DNA of 64,000 nucleotides from Leptolyngbya sp. FACHB-321 (GCF_014695975.1 NZ_JACJPI010000083.1:124001-188000), one strand, 5' to 3'; shown: positions 42,501 to 51,711, counted from the first letter of the stretch. A program made the numbers and translations. The notes: generated by a model not told the origin, from the sequence alone.

Positions 42501-42858
42501 ACTCCAGCGTTTGCAGTGTGCCAGAGTCAAGGGTACGGGCGATCGCGTCTAAACAGCGCTGGGCGATCGCGTCAGGGAGAAATTCGCGCAGATTGCTACC
42601 GACAACGGTTTCGCGGCTAAACCCGTACTCGGCATCCTCTGCTGTGCCCTTGAAGTCTAGGCTATCGCCTTGTCGATTGACCAAAAACACGCGATCGGGC
42701 AGTGCCTGCAAAATGGCTTTGTACCAAATATGAGGTGGCTCTGGTTCTGGTTCTGGAGACTTCAAATATTTCGCCAGAATGTTTTGAAGTCGCTCAAATG
42801 CCGCCTCATCCCGGCAGCAGTCCCGCATTGCCTGTAAGTCCACCGTGTCAAGAATCAT
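39583..42858 (-). CDS. Multi-PAS/GAF sensor histidine kinase
   Basis: A 1091-residue cytoplasmic kinase without membrane segments. Five PAS/PAC units run in tandem to about residue 665 (repeated DITDRKR/DVTERRR ends). Then come one GAF domain (about 675-830, ASLGVPIILGEEFFGVLVAN), a coiled coil, HisKA with AVSHDLRTPIMG and HATPase_c with NLLTNALKHNPPG, QDNGVGMTP and GIGLGLYLCRQI. No chromophore Cys is apparent in the GAF domain, so a phytochrome-like role is not supported. No response regulator is adjacent. ATG 42858 (MILDTV) follows AGGA and is preferred to TTG 42873. Confidence 0.9.
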   Translation of the reverse strand: MILDTVDLQAMRDCCRDEAAFERLQNILAKYLKSPEPEPEPPHIWYKAILQALPDRVFLVNRQGDSLDFKGTAEDAEYGFSRETVVGSNLREFLPDAIAQRCLDAIARTLDSGTLQTLEYQLTHDRGSQIGEQRDYEVRLVVSGAGEVLGIERDVTDRKRAEAALREREHRYRSLYNNTPAMLQSTDRRDCLISVSEHWLSSLGYTRSEVLGRKAVEFMTPASRHYAETVVLPAYFSTGLCTDVPYQFVKKNGEIMDVLLSAIAERDSDGATLRSLSVLTDVTERRRAEQASDRERRLFASGSVVVFRWRAETGFPVEYVSANVHQFGYEPETFTSGKLLYGDIIYPDDATRVETEVAASVAAKATAIEQDYRIVQADGDVRWVYDFCSLIYNEAGDVTHYEGYILDITERKRSEQALRESEEKFSIVFQRSPTAMTLTTLQAAPLSRVIDVNDSFLQITGYQREEIIGLTIPALNIWVDLGARATMLQMLQECGSVRNLEIKFRRKSGEIGVALLSAEIIRLKGVSCLLTVSFDITDRKRTEEALQVSEARNLAFLNAIPDMMFRIRRDGMYLDCKAEQENDFVTPASDMIGKTIYEVLPPETAEQRMAYITRTLTTGEIQIFEYQLRNQGELRDYEARLVVSGKDEVLAIVRDITQRKRAIAQLQANADRDRLLGLIALRIRRSLNLDQILTTTVAEVRQFLTVDRVFIGQIDAAWHGKVVAESAAAEWGSILTWIADDIYLREIRALFAQGQVQAIDDTATATVSPLLADYYKRCHIQASLGVPIILGEEFFGVLVANQCDRPRHWTAFETQLLEQLAVQVAIAIQQAELYHQVQTLASSLEQQVQERTAQLQQNMLALQELSQTKDDFLNAVSHDLRTPIMGTMMVLKNLQQKPGDTVVLKRSILERMVQSSDRQLSMINSLLEAHSSETWGINLHCEQLNLSNLVRAIVDDLEPLLLENQATLNNQISAAFPLVTADSTMLRRVFENLLTNALKHNPPGLHLTLEATIASDMIRCSVQDNGVGMTPDECDSLFDRYTRGTRARRSTGIGLGLYLCRQIITAHGGQIGAISAPGQGATFWFTLPLAA

Positions 42859-43393
42859 CGCCAATTCCTGCAAGTAATGCTACGTTCTATCCCTATCGTT
42901 GAAGCACTTGGAGCCTGGAAGAGAAGGATGTGTGGGAGTTGTTCCTACTCACTAGTTCTCCTGCCCTAACCTAAATGACTGTTGCTATGTCGCTTCAGTT
43001 ACATCTTCCTGGTAAAACAGGAAGTGCGATCGTTTTCAAAGGAAGAATTTAAGCCTCTTGAATCGTGCTGGGCTAATTTCAAGCGCTTGCTCGTTGCCTA
43101 CGCTAACCATATGAGGAAAATAATCGTGCGTTTAGGCGCTGAACAGGTATCATCACGGCTACTTAGGGCAAAATGCTTTGCTGATTGTCTGTGACTTTAA
43201 AGGCAACTAATGGCATATCTATGCGTCTCTAAGTGTAGAAGAAGGGAAATAAATCCCGATCGTGATAGCCGCAATCACGGTCTTTTTGCTGAAAATCGGC
43301 ATATTTCGCTGTCTTTTTCTTTCTGGAACCTTCAAACTCGCTGAAGGTCTATAAAACTAACGAATCGTCAATGTATCTTTGGAGAACTTTCTT
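42859..43393. other. Divergent spacer between kinase and SLH gene
   Basis: About 535 bases. A 70-codon frame at 42982-43194 shows no features of a real protein. A small hairpin, ACCTTCA-AACTCGC-TGAAGGT (about 43328-43348), lies in the probable leader of the SLH gene. Confidence 0.4.
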
Positions 43394-44620
43394 ATGTCTT
43401 ATGTCAATGCGTGGAAATCTGGGACAGCCATTTTAGTTGCTCTCGGTATGACTACGGGCGCGGTTGCACCGATCGTGATCACTGCTCCTGCCTCTGCCCA
43501 AACCGCCTTTCCAGACGTGCCTTCGAGCTACTGGGCAAGCGGGTTTATTCAAGCACTCGTTAACCGCGGCGTTATTGCTGGGTTTCCTGATGGCTCGTTT
43601 CGTCCTGAAGAACCCGTAACTCGTGCTCAATTTGCCGCCATTGTTAGCAAAGCCTTTAACAGACAGCCTGTCCGCCAACCTGTGCAATTTACCGATATCC
43701 CGGCTGGCTTCTGGGCAACAAATGCTATTCAGGCAGCATATACAACTGGCTTTTTGGCAGGCTATCCCGGTAACGCCTTTAGACCAGACGAAAATATTCC
43801 CCGTGCTCAAGTGCTGGTGTCGCTGGCGAACGGGTTGAACTATGCTGCCACTGCTCCTGTCGATAGCGTTCTAGTAGCATATAGCGATGTAGCCAACATT
43901 CCTGAGTACGCTCGTCCCAGCATTGCTGCCGCTACTCAACGGCAGATCGTCGTCAACTACCCTGACGTCAAAACCCTAAACCCAAATCAAGCAGCCACAC
44001 GTGCCGAAGTTGCAGCGTTTGTCTATCAAGCACTAGTGAGTGCTGGGCAAGTGTCAGCTATTAATTCGCCCTATATTGTTGGCGCAGTACCACAAGGTGT
44101 ACGCATTCCGGCTGGAGCATCGATTCCTGTGCGCTATGAAAGAGCTGACAGGATTTTGCTGGCTCGAAATGAACCGAATCCTGTTCCTGTAACCCTTAAG
44201 GTGTCGCAGAATATTGTGGATGCTCAAGGCGCAGTGCTGATTCCGGTCAATAGCGCCGTGGTTGGGCAACTGCAAATAGCTCAGGGAGGCGCTCAATTCG
44301 TTGCTAGCCAGATTATCTTGCCAAATGGTACTGAGCTTCCTGTGAGTGCTAATTCTGAAGTTATCACCCGGACTGAGAGTGTAAGCAGAGGGACGAATGT
44401 TGGCAGATTGATTGGAGGTACTGTTGTAGGGGCAGGTGCTGCGGCTGGTATTTCTGCTGTCACGGGCGATCGCGTCATTAAGGCTGAGGAGGTGCTTCCT
44501 GGTGCCGCTGTTGGTGCACTGGCTGGCTTCTTTCTTGGTAGGGATAAGGTGGATCTGATTGCCATTAACCCCAATACGGATCTGAACTTGACGCTTGCGT
44601 CAGACCTTGTGATTCGTTAA
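43394..44620 (+). CDS. S-layer homology (SLH) domain protein
   Basis: A 408-residue exported protein. The signal peptide (SYVNAWKSGTAILVALGMTT ... PASA) is followed by three SLH modules (about 40-215): FPDVPSSYWASGFIQALVNR with GFPDGSFRPEEPVTRAQFA, then FTDIPAGFWATNAI, then YSDVANIPEYARPSI. SLH modules bind pyruvylated wall polymer. The C-terminal half (220-408) is a beta-rich domain with a Gly/Ala-rich hydrophobic stretch GGTVVGAGAAAGISA, perhaps membrane associated. It is shorter than SLH porins and lacks their beta-barrel. ATG 43394 follows GGAG; a TTG at 43379 is in frame. Confidence 0.85.
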   Translation: MSYVNAWKSGTAILVALGMTTGAVAPIVITAPASAQTAFPDVPSSYWASGFIQALVNRGVIAGFPDGSFRPEEPVTRAQFAAIVSKAFNRQPVRQPVQFTDIPAGFWATNAIQAAYTTGFLAGYPGNAFRPDENIPRAQVLVSLANGLNYAATAPVDSVLVAYSDVANIPEYARPSIAAATQRQIVVNYPDVKTLNPNQAATRAEVAAFVYQALVSAGQVSAINSPYIVGAVPQGVRIPAGASIPVRYERADRILLARNEPNPVPVTLKVSQNIVDAQGAVLIPVNSAVVGQLQIAQGGAQFVASQIILPNGTELPVSANSEVITRTESVSRGTNVGRLIGGTVVGAGAAAGISAVTGDRVIKAEEVLPGAAVGALAGFFLGRDKVDLIAINPNTDLNLTLASDLVIR

Positions 44621-44679
44621 GAGTAAGACTACGGGTTGAAGCTCCACGGATTGAAGCTCCATTGATTGAGGCGATTCTG

Positions 44680-44706
44680 TTGGGGTACAGCCATGCTGTG
44701 CCCCAA
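44680..44706. terminator. Hairpin between convergent genes
   Basis: An 11-bp stem, TTGGGGTACAG-CCATG-CTGTGCCCCAA, with one G·T pair. It lies between the SLH gene and the convergent histidine kinase, about 60 bp after the SLH stop. No T run follows, so bidirectional action is inferred from position. Confidence 0.6.
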
Positions 44707-44858
44707 CTTAATGTTGGCAGTTGTTAGGGTTGGCGGCTGGTTGAAACAGCTTAAACAAAGCTCTGTGTGCAGTCAGTTTTTGGGTTTTGTGAAAGGCTTC
44801 CGTCACATCCAGGGCTAAAATCCTTATTGCCAGAAGCAGCTTTCATCCTTCACTGCCC

Positions 44859-46457
44859 TCAAGGTGCTTGTTGTTCTGATAGCGTCAGCTTGGAGGCTTC
44901 AGCGATCGCCAACCGCACCATCACCGTTGTGCCTTGTCCATGGGCTGTCAGAGCTGCAACAATGTTCTGATCCACACTATTGACCTGGGCAGGGCTAAAC
45001 ACGTAAATTTCACCCTGCATTTGTGTGACTAAGGCACGCGCAATCGCTAAACCTAGACCACTTCCAGGTATCGCTGTTTGAGCCTGCACGCCCCGGTAGC
45101 GACGCTCAAAAATATGCGGCAGATCTTTGGGTGGAATGCCGGGTCCAGTATCCGAGATCGCAATTTCTACCGTTCGCTTTTTGCCTTTTCTCACACCTGC
45201 CTCTACTAAAACCAGCCCTCCAGCAGGCGTGTACTTCAGGGCATTGTCGATCGCGTTACTTAATACTTCTTGCAGTAGCTGCCTACTAGCAAACACAGAC
45301 GGCAGATCGTTGGGAATGTCAGCCAGGAGAGTGAGCGATCGTTCTTGGGCGATTGCCCTAGCAGATGCCAGTAGTGGTTCGAGTGCCATTGCTAGCGGGC
45401 AAGGCTCCAGCACGAAGGCTGTTCTTGAAAGAAAGTCGGCGGCTGGTAAGAGTGGCAACGTTTGCGACTCCTGCTGCCGAGAGCCTGTTAGGTGTTGGTC
45501 TGTCGCTACATCTTGCTGTTGCTCCTGCAATCTCCCGCCAAAGGCAGGAGGTAATGTCAACGGCTGCGGTTTCAGCGCATCTGTCTCAGCAACTGCCCAT
45601 TCAAGCTGCTGGGCTAAGTCGCGTAAGCGAGATGTTTCATGTACAAGGCTAGCGGCAACGTCTCGGTTCGCATCTTCTGGCAACAGTCGCTTAAGAATTA
45701 ACTTGCCAAAAGTCTGGAGCGTAGTCAATGAGTTGCGGAACTGATGCAACAGATTATCTAACAGGTCGTGCTGCTGGGCTTGCAACCGCTGTCGCTGCTC
45801 GTGCTCAAGCCACTGGTCACGCTGATCGAGGACACGTGCGATCGCTAAAGTCTCAGCAATCTGGTGAATTTGTGCCTGCTCCGATTCTGTCCACAGGCGA
45901 TCGTTGCGCTCTGTCACTAATAAACCCAGCACTGCCGTTTCATGCATAAGTGGCATGACAATACGGCGCTCAGGCACCAGCGCTGCGTGGTCTGACTGCG
46001 AATGTTCTGGCTGTGGCTGTTTGGGCTGTGGCTCAGTATCGCTGCTAGCACGTGGCGCACGATCGCTCTTAGTAAAAGGCTCTGTCCCTGCTACTTGTAC
46101 TGACGCTTGATCCAGAGTCGCAGGGAGTGGTGCTGCTTGCGACAAATCAGAATACGGTTCTGCCAGTAGCCATAGAGGCGATTTAGCTGTGTCGATTGTA
46201 GACGGGAGTGATCGTACTCCCCCTTGCGTCTGCCAATCGACAGCCGTCTCTGGATAAGCAACTACAGGTATAAGCTGCGTTTCTGCACCCTCTACTAATT
46301 CCTGCGTTAGATACACTACGCTTAAAGATGCCCCTAACGCCTGTGTCAGGAGTATTACCTGCGCTCGACAAAGGGCGACGAATTCAGCACTAGTCAGCAT
46401 CAGCATGAAGCGTTTTCTAAAAGCAAGCGGTAACGCAGCAAGTTTACTCTCAAGCAT
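44859..46457 (-). CDS. GAF-domain sensor histidine kinase
   Basis: A 532-residue soluble kinase. The N-terminal 210 residues form a GAF-like sensor region interrupted by a low-complexity Gln/Pro/Ser segment (EPQPKQPQPEHSQ). The dimerization helix has the phospho-acceptor His in LLHQFRNSLTTLQTFGKLIL, a motif typical of a cyanobacterial kinase group rather than the canonical SHELRTP. The ATPase domain has SNAIDNALKYTPAGG, ISDTGPGIPPKDL and PGSGLGLAIARALV. A second low-complexity loop (300-350) sits before the ATPase. The partner regulator is not adjacent. Confidence 0.87.
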   Translation of the reverse strand: MLESKLAALPLAFRKRFMLMLTSAEFVALCRAQVILLTQALGASLSVVYLTQELVEGAETQLIPVVAYPETAVDWQTQGGVRSLPSTIDTAKSPLWLLAEPYSDLSQAAPLPATLDQASVQVAGTEPFTKSDRAPRASSDTEPQPKQPQPEHSQSDHAALVPERRIVMPLMHETAVLGLLVTERNDRLWTESEQAQIHQIAETLAIARVLDQRDQWLEHEQRQRLQAQQHDLLDNLLHQFRNSLTTLQTFGKLILKRLLPEDANRDVAASLVHETSRLRDLAQQLEWAVAETDALKPQPLTLPPAFGGRLQEQQQDVATDQHLTGSRQQESQTLPLLPAADFLSRTAFVLEPCPLAMALEPLLASARAIAQERSLTLLADIPNDLPSVFASRQLLQEVLSNAIDNALKYTPAGGLVLVEAGVRKGKKRTVEIAISDTGPGIPPKDLPHIFERRYRGVQAQTAIPGSGLGLAIARALVTQMQGEIYVFSPAQVNSVDQNIVAALTAHGQGTTVMVRLAIAEASKLTLSEQQAP

Positions 46458-47037
46458 AACTCTGTTATCTAGGTCTCAAGCACTGCATTTAATAAGGAAG
46501 TTTTCTCTTAAAGACTTTTACTCGATTGATGCCGTAGTGCAAGCAAGCGTCTTGCTTACAACGTAGTCGCGATACCCGCCTTAAGTTCGTTAATCTCTTG
46601 TGTGGAGCTGAAGACTGAGCAAGCCCTTCACGACGCAATTCTACAATCCTGCTTGTTTAGCGGCTCTAGGTACACTGAAATCTAGACACTAAAATCTACA
46701 ATCGCAATTTCTTCAGGTGAAACCTTGCTCCTTCTCTTCGCTACAATGCTGGATAATTTGCTGAAGCAGAAGATGCTTGCTTGAGATGCCTTGCTAAGTT
46801 GTACAAAAGGTTGCAGTTTAATGAAGTAGGGTTTACTTACGTGAAAAGACCTGTAGCGACGGCTTTTCACCGTTATTCAGTAACTACCGACTACCAAACA
46901 TGAATGCATTTCTGAGAAGATTTAAATCTTTGTATCAATGGGTTAAAAGAAGTTGAAATTCTAGCCCCGAATCGCTATACTTGCGTCGTCTTTGTAACTA
47001 TCACTACACTTGATCGACAACAAAGGGGGTAACGGGA
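46458..47037. other. Intergenic, no gene seen
   Basis: A 580-base divergent spacer. A leftward 62-codon frame at 46682-46870 has no recognisable features. No RNA gene or repeat was identified. Confidence 0.4.
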
Positions 47038-47355
47038 TTGGCAAGGAGACGTAAGCGGAAAAGCCGTAGACGGCAGGAGGGGCGGAGAATTCTGGAGAAT
47101 GTGCCTCAATTTAGCATTGAATGCGGAGAGGACAAACCAGTAACAGCCGCTCGCAAATTTATTCACTCAGAAGGTATTGCGCCACCGGCTTTACTGCTTG
47201 TGAAACGTAATGAGCATACTACAGATCGGTACTTCTGGGCTGAAAAAGGGTTGTTTGGGGCGCAGTATGTTGAAGAAAACCATTTTCTGTTCCCCAGCCT
47301 AAAAGTGTCGGATGAAGAATCTGATGAGCTTCCGGTCGTCGCTCAGACTCGTTGA
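47038..47355 (+). CDS. DUF3155 family protein
   Basis: A 105-residue protein of a cyanobacterial family with no known function. It opens with a very basic stretch, MARRRKRKSRRRQEGRR, which suggests nucleic acid or ribosome contact. A well conserved core follows: EDKPVTAARKFI, LLLVKRNEHTTDRYFWAEKG and LFGAQYVEENHFLFPSL. The start is TTG 47038, preceded by GGGGG. The family N-terminus MARRRKRKSRRRQEGRR supports it, and no in-frame ATG exists early enough. Confidence 0.85.
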   Translation: MARRRKRKSRRRQEGRRILENVPQFSIECGEDKPVTAARKFIHSEGIAPPALLLVKRNEHTTDRYFWAEKGLFGAQYVEENHFLFPSLKVSDEESDELPVVAQTR

Positions 47356-47438
47356 GTTTCAGGTGATAGTTCTGAGCGCGATCGGGCAGCTTCTGCTCGC
47401 TACATTCAAAACCTCCAATACTCAAGCGATTACATCAG

Positions 47439-47470
47439 AAGCCCCGGCTGAATGCATTCAGCCGGGGCTT
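47439..47470. terminator. Perfect 32-bp palindrome between convergent genes
   Basis: AAGCCCCGGCTGAATG at 47439-47454 is followed directly by its exact complement at 47455-47470. It lies between the convergent DUF3155 and CCB2/4-like genes and probably terminates both, although it has only two terminal T residues. Confidence 0.7.
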
Positions 47471-47540
47471 AATCTATATGGTTTACTTGTACAAAGACAG
47501 TGGAAACGTTCGCTCCACCAGATTATCGAGCGTAGTCCGG

Positions 47541-48083
47541 CTACATCTCAGACTCAACGCGCTTCAACGACATACGCTTCTGAAGTTCTGCTAGTTCATC
47601 ACGATGAGCTGTTACAGTAATCACGCTAGTTGTCTCTGCATTCAGGGCATCATTGCTTTCTACTTGCAGCAAAACCCTCTCAGGGCGTGCGGACTTGCGC
47701 CAATAAAAAACGCCAGCGAGTGGTGACAGCAGCGGTAACGCCAACAATCCAGTAGAGAACTCTGAGAAAAGATAAGACAGCATTAGCGAAAGGCAAAGTA
47801 AACCGATCGCTGCTAACAGCGTTAGAAAAATAGCTAGTACCACACTGGGTCGAACGAAGCCTTCAAACGTAACCTGAAGCCTTGCTGCGTCTGTTGCCAC
47901 AATCTGGTAGGCACGCTGCGTAAAGTAAGCTTGTAATTGGTTTAAGAGCGATAGCTCTGACTGCTCTGAGGTCAGCCTCACTACCTCAATACGATCCTTT
48001 ACCGAAGCCCTGATAAAGAACAGCAAGCCAATCAACATTAATAAAGCCAACACAAAGGTTGACGGCAGTACAGAGGCACTCAT
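47541..48083 (-). CDS. Cofactor assembly of complex C subunit B (CCB2/CCB4-like)
   Basis: A 180-residue membrane protein with an N-terminal helix (TFVLALLMLIGLLFFIRASV) and two further helices around 80-128. It has a soluble C-terminal strand region with Arg/Glu. It resembles the family related to chloroplast CCB2/CCB4, which attaches the covalent c' haem to cytochrome b6. I recognise it from general pattern and length, so the assignment is moderate. It is convergent with DUF3155. Confidence 0.68.
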   Translation of the reverse strand: MSASVLPSTFVLALLMLIGLLFFIRASVKDRIEVVRLTSEQSELSLLNQLQAYFTQRAYQIVATDAARLQVTFEGFVRPSVVLAIFLTLLAAIGLLCLSLMLSYLFSEFSTGLLALPLLSPLAGVFYWRKSARPERVLLQVESNDALNAETTSVITVTAHRDELAELQKRMSLKRVESEM

Positions 48084-48278
48084 TGTTGCAAACTTGTTTA
48101 GAACAGTTCACCTAACAGTCTATGCCTAAGTTCTGCAACTAAGCCAATCGAGCAAATGCTCATGCACTTCTACCTCATTAGGACTCGACTGGCTTACAAC
48201 AGTGAATGAACACAAACTGAAGCGTCAAAGAGGCGATCGCAACATCAACTGCGCTAGCAACCCTATTGGTTAACTGCT

Positions 48279-48671
48279 CTAATTAGTAGTAGCAGCTAAC
48301 CCTTTTGAGTGAGCCATCGTGCTGTGGTCTTTGACATACTCGTACCAAAGACGAGTCAAATCTTGAGCCTGTTGCTGTACCTCTGAACGGATTTGGTACA
48401 TCCGGCGAGGGCGACCCCGACCTTCAACCTTTTTCCAATAACCTTCAATAATTTGCTCGTCCTCTAAGAACTTCAGCGCACTGTATAAAACTGTGTCAGA
48501 AAGACGATAGCTCGGGTACTCGGTCTCTAGTAGTTGAATCAACTCGGTGCCATAGGAGTCACCACGCGATAGAACGGCGAGTACGTAACATACTGCTAGC
48601 TCTTTGTTGAGATAGAACGGCGGCGGCGCTTGAAAAAATTGATAGATATCGTCGAACTTCATCTTTCCCAT
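48279..48671 (-). CDS. PadR-family transcriptional regulator
   Basis: A 130-residue winged helix protein. KELAVCYVLAVLSRGDSYGT is the PadR opening, LSDTVLYSALKFLEDEQIIE the recognition helix and hinge, and KKVEGRGRPRRMYQI the wing. A short C-terminal helix for dimerization follows. No target gene is adjacent. The upstream 690-bp gap may hold its own operator. An internal ATG three codons in (MKFDDIYQFF) is the likelier start, as relatives begin there. Confidence 0.87.
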   Translation of the reverse strand: MGKMKFDDIYQFFQAPPPFYLNKELAVCYVLAVLSRGDSYGTELIQLLETEYPSYRLSDTVLYSALKFLEDEQIIEGYWKKVEGRGRPRRMYQIRSEVQQQAQDLTRLWYEYVKDHSTMAHSKGLAATTN

Positions 48672-49362
48672 CCAAAATAATCACAACTTTGTTCACATTG
48701 GCTGCAAAGCGCCGCAAATGAACCGCAGACAACATAACCACACTATCGACCACCCCCCCTTACTCAACATCATCCAAAAGCATTAAATTCGTGCTCAACG
48801 TAAAAAAAAGTATGCCTTTGGATGTGTAAGTCAGGCTCTTGCCTTTCTTAACCTAGTTGCCGGGTAAAGCAAATGCCGAGTAAGCGACAAAGGCAACCTG
48901 TGGCAGGCTCAAAAAGCAACTATAGAAAGTAGAAACCTCGATTGCAAGAACAACATCAGCAGCCTTATTCGCTTTCGATTTCCCTTGTTGCTGACCAAAA
49001 AATGCCCGAATTAAGAAGTTGAGCCTTCAAGCAGACTTTCGTTCAGAGGTCAAAAACAAAAGCAGGACAGTGGTCAATTTAGTCTCTGACGATTAGGAAC
49101 TACAAACTTGCACACCCTGATTCTAGATCCTAATCTGAATATTGTTCACTGAAAAAGTATCAAGCTTACGCTCTTAACAGTAGGTCGATTTCGTACCTAA
49201 GGTGGCTGAGAGGGTGACAGCCAGAAAAGTGTCCCGTTGTAGAAAAAGGTGATTAGCTAGTCGATTAAACTTTTTTAACATGCAGTGGCATCACTTTTTT
49301 GCCCTTAGCCGCTGCTTGACTGATGTTTCAGCTACAAGTAAGGTGGGTCTGACCTGTCAGGG
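48672..49362. other. Intergenic, no gene seen
   Basis: About 690 bases between two leftward genes. I find no conserved small frame and no RNA gene. Short inverted repeats (GGCTG…CAGCC near 49206; CTGAC-CT-GTCAG near 49350) are too weak to assign. A terminator for the response regulator is expected but not clear. Confidence 0.35.
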
Positions 49363-50037
49363 TTACTTGACTAAACCAGAGCGTAAGGCGACAACGGCTG
49401 CCTGAACACGATCGTCAACCGCAAGCTTATTCATAATGCCGCGAATATGGGTTTTCACCGTATTGGGGCTAAGGTAAAGTACAGCGGCAATTTCAGGGTT
49501 ACTTTGACCTTGAACCATTAGCTCAAGTACCTGTTGCTCTCGCTGTGATAGCTGACCAATGTTGCTGTTGACCGTCGGCGGCTGGAGATGTTCGATGACG
49601 CGACGGGCAATCTGTGGGTCAAGATAGGTTGCACCCTCTTGGGCAGCCGCGATCGCAGCAATCAGCCGTTCAACATTTGTACCTTTAATACAGTAAGCGT
49701 CTGCACCACTTGACAGTGCTGCAATGACTTCGGTTTCGGTTGTATGGGAGGTCAGCATCACAACGCGCACATCAGGCAGTGCTGCTTTAATCTGCTGTGT
49801 TGCTGCAATGCCATCCAGTCGCGGTAAGCCAATATCCATTACAACGACATCAGGTTTGAGCTTCAGTGCAGCTTCAACGCCCAAGTAGCCATCGCTTGCT
49901 TGCCCAACCACTGTAAGTTGAGGGTAGTCTTCCAGGCATTGCTCCAACCCTAGTTGCATCATCGGGTCGTCTTCGACAATAAGAATCCGCAGTGGTGGAA
50001 GTGCGTGTGAATGAGGCAATGAAGATACTTCCGACAT
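49363..50037 (-). CDS. NarL/FixJ-family response regulator
   Basis: A 224-residue two-domain regulator. The receiver domain has the acidic pair in ILIVEDDPMM, the phospho-acceptor Asp68 in VVVMDIGLPRLDG, Thr/Ser in VVMLTSHT and Lys in AYCIKGT. The LuxR-type helix-turn-helix is LSQREQQVLELMVQGQSNPE with YLSPNTVKTHIRGIMNKL. No kinase is adjacent. The two histidine kinases in this window (39.6-42.9 and 44.9-46.5 kb) are candidate partners by proximity only. Confidence 0.92.
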   Translation of the reverse strand: MSEVSSLPHSHALPPLRILIVEDDPMMQLGLEQCLEDYPQLTVVGQASDGYLGVEAALKLKPDVVVMDIGLPRLDGIAATQQIKAALPDVRVVMLTSHTTETEVIAALSSGADAYCIKGTNVERLIAAIAAAQEGATYLDPQIARRVIEHLQPPTVNSNIGQLSQREQQVLELMVQGQSNPEIAAVLYLSPNTVKTHIRGIMNKLAVDDRVQAAVVALRSGLVK

Positions 50038-50189
50038 AGTGTCACCGCAAGATTAAGAAGATGCAGCTAGCGTATCAGGGTTGCACTAGGAGATGCCGCA
50101 ACTATAGCTTGACTTAATCCTTTTTTGAACTGGGTCAGCGCTGGCGTGAGAGACTGGTAGAATGACGCTCTTAAGCATTTTGAACGATT

Positions 50190-50768
50190 ATGGTTAACCG
50201 GTCAGGCTCCTCAGCAACAAACCTGCAACAGATTGGCAAAGGTTTCCGTCTTACTGGTTGGGTTTGCTTATGGATTCAGGTTGTGCTGACTGTTGTCTCT
50301 AGCGTTGTCCTGATCTTTGCTACCTTGTTCAGTCCCAGCCGTTTTGCCAACCCAAATAATCCAAGTTCTAGTAGCTTCAGTACTTTTGCAGGCGTAGCGC
50401 TAACCACTTTTAGCATTTTCACCCTTTGCTTTAGTATCTATTGGGCGTTTCGCTACGTGCTGGTTGGTAGGCAGTTAGTTAACAAAACAACGCGTCCAAA
50501 GAAAGCTGAAGTAATTCAGATTCTACGCACTGGCTTGTATGTCAGTTTGGGAGGAATGCTAGTAGCAATTTTTGGGGCAGAGGCAATTACAGGTGTGTTA
50601 GTAGGCAAAGCTTCTGTAAGCCAGGGTTCTGGCTTTGCAATTAACCCATCTCAGGTCGTGCAATCGCTCGATATGTTTACTATCTTGGCGAGTCTTCAAG
50701 TCATCTTGGCTCACTTTGTTGGTATAGCTGGCGCACTTTTGCTCTTAAACAAGATGAGCCGACAGTAA
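50190..50768 (+). CDS. DUF3611 family membrane protein
   Basis: A 192-residue integral membrane protein with four predicted helices (about 25-47, 66-92, 110-134, 160-187). Conserved-looking blocks are GKGFRLTGWVCLWIQVVLTV and FSIYWAFRYVLVGRQL. The family is found in cyanobacteria and plastids, and its function is not known to me. It is divergent from the response regulator and appears to be a single-gene unit. Confidence 0.82.
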   Translation: MVNRSGSSATNLQQIGKGFRLTGWVCLWIQVVLTVVSSVVLIFATLFSPSRFANPNNPSSSSFSTFAGVALTTFSIFTLCFSIYWAFRYVLVGRQLVNKTTRPKKAEVIQILRTGLYVSLGGMLVAIFGAEAITGVLVGKASVSQGSGFAINPSQVVQSLDMFTILASLQVILAHFVGIAGALLLLNKMSRQ

Positions 50769-50953
50769 GAGTGATTTCTTGAGACTAATTTCAGCAGAAT
50801 ACAGTAGTTAGTAGGGAAATAGATTGAAGCTAAGTCGCTCAGACTCGATCGATTCCTTCCTTTACCTGAAACCGTGTAAGAGCGCTGCGGCTTGAGTAGG
50901 GACTTTTTTGTCTGAAATCATTCAATGCTCAATCTTAAGCACTCAAAACTCTG

Positions 50954-51187
50954 TCACCCTTCCAACCAGTCGAAAATCTGCTCTAGCTGCTCTAGCGAAA
51001 CCAAGCCATATTGCCAGAGGATCATTGGTAACGGACCTGGATCTTGCTCACGGTAGCGCAGCGCCATGGCGATCGCTGCTGCCGAAAGAGCTAGTTCCTT
51101 CTGCAAAAAATTAATGAGTTGAGTAGTGCTACGGTCAGATTCCACGGCTGGACTTTTTACCCCTGAATGTGAGTCTATTTGGTGCAT
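50954..51187 (-). CDS. DUF2949 family protein
   Basis: A 77-residue protein. The conserved C-terminal half, INFLQKELALSAAAIAMALR with PGPLPMILWQYGLVSLEQLE, is characteristic of the cyanobacterial DUF2949 family. It has no membrane segment or cysteine and ends in a helical FDWLEG. Function unknown. It is convergent with the DUF3611 gene and 185 bp from it. Confidence 0.82.
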   Translation of the reverse strand: MHQIDSHSGVKSPAVESDRSTTQLINFLQKELALSAAAIAMALRYREQDPGPLPMILWQYGLVSLEQLEQIFDWLEG

Positions 51188-51711
51188 TAGCTAGGCGATC
51201 GACTGTTAGCTTTCAAGGCTCGCTATGACTCAGATGCTTTAAGGGCAAGGGAGGCGCAAGCGAAACAGGGCTACGTGTGGCACTATGCTACTGAAAGCAA
51301 GTCGGTAAGGCGCTAACCGAATGACTCACCTGATTGGGTGGTTTTTGGCTGCTTACCCTCGTGATTTTACGTACTTGCTACTTACTTAAACCACAATCTT
51401 CAGCAAATGAACGTAGAGTTTTGTTGTTAAGGCGCGGTTGAGCGCGATCGCCCTCTAGATTTAGGGTCAGAAGCAACGAGCTTCTCCCTCGGATGCTACA
51501 TCTAGAGTATTAATTGATTATGAAGATTTAGCGGTGGCAAGGCTTGTTTGCCATCAATGCAATGGCACTATGACGGCAGCACTTTAGCAACAGCCTTTTG
51601 CTACCTTCGGCAATACGCCTTCAAAAGGAGTGAACACCGACCCTTGCGATCTTGCTTACGTCCTTACAATAACCATATGCCATTAAACTGAAACACTATA
51701 GTGAGGGGACT
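51188..51711. other. Upstream region of clpB
   Basis: A 524-base divergent spacer. I looked for a CIRCE element (TTAGCACTC-N9-GAGTGCTAA) and did not find it. A small palindrome CACTATAGTG lies just before the GAGGGG ribosome site of clpB. No small gene was recognised. Confidence 0.4.

Noticed and set aside
42982-43194. 70-codon frame between the kinase and SLH genes
   Set aside because: Cys/Arg-rich chance frame with no resemblance to a known family.
51188-51711. CIRCE/HrcA operator before clpB
   Set aside because: The TTAGCACTC inverted repeat is absent; only a 10-bp palindrome is present.
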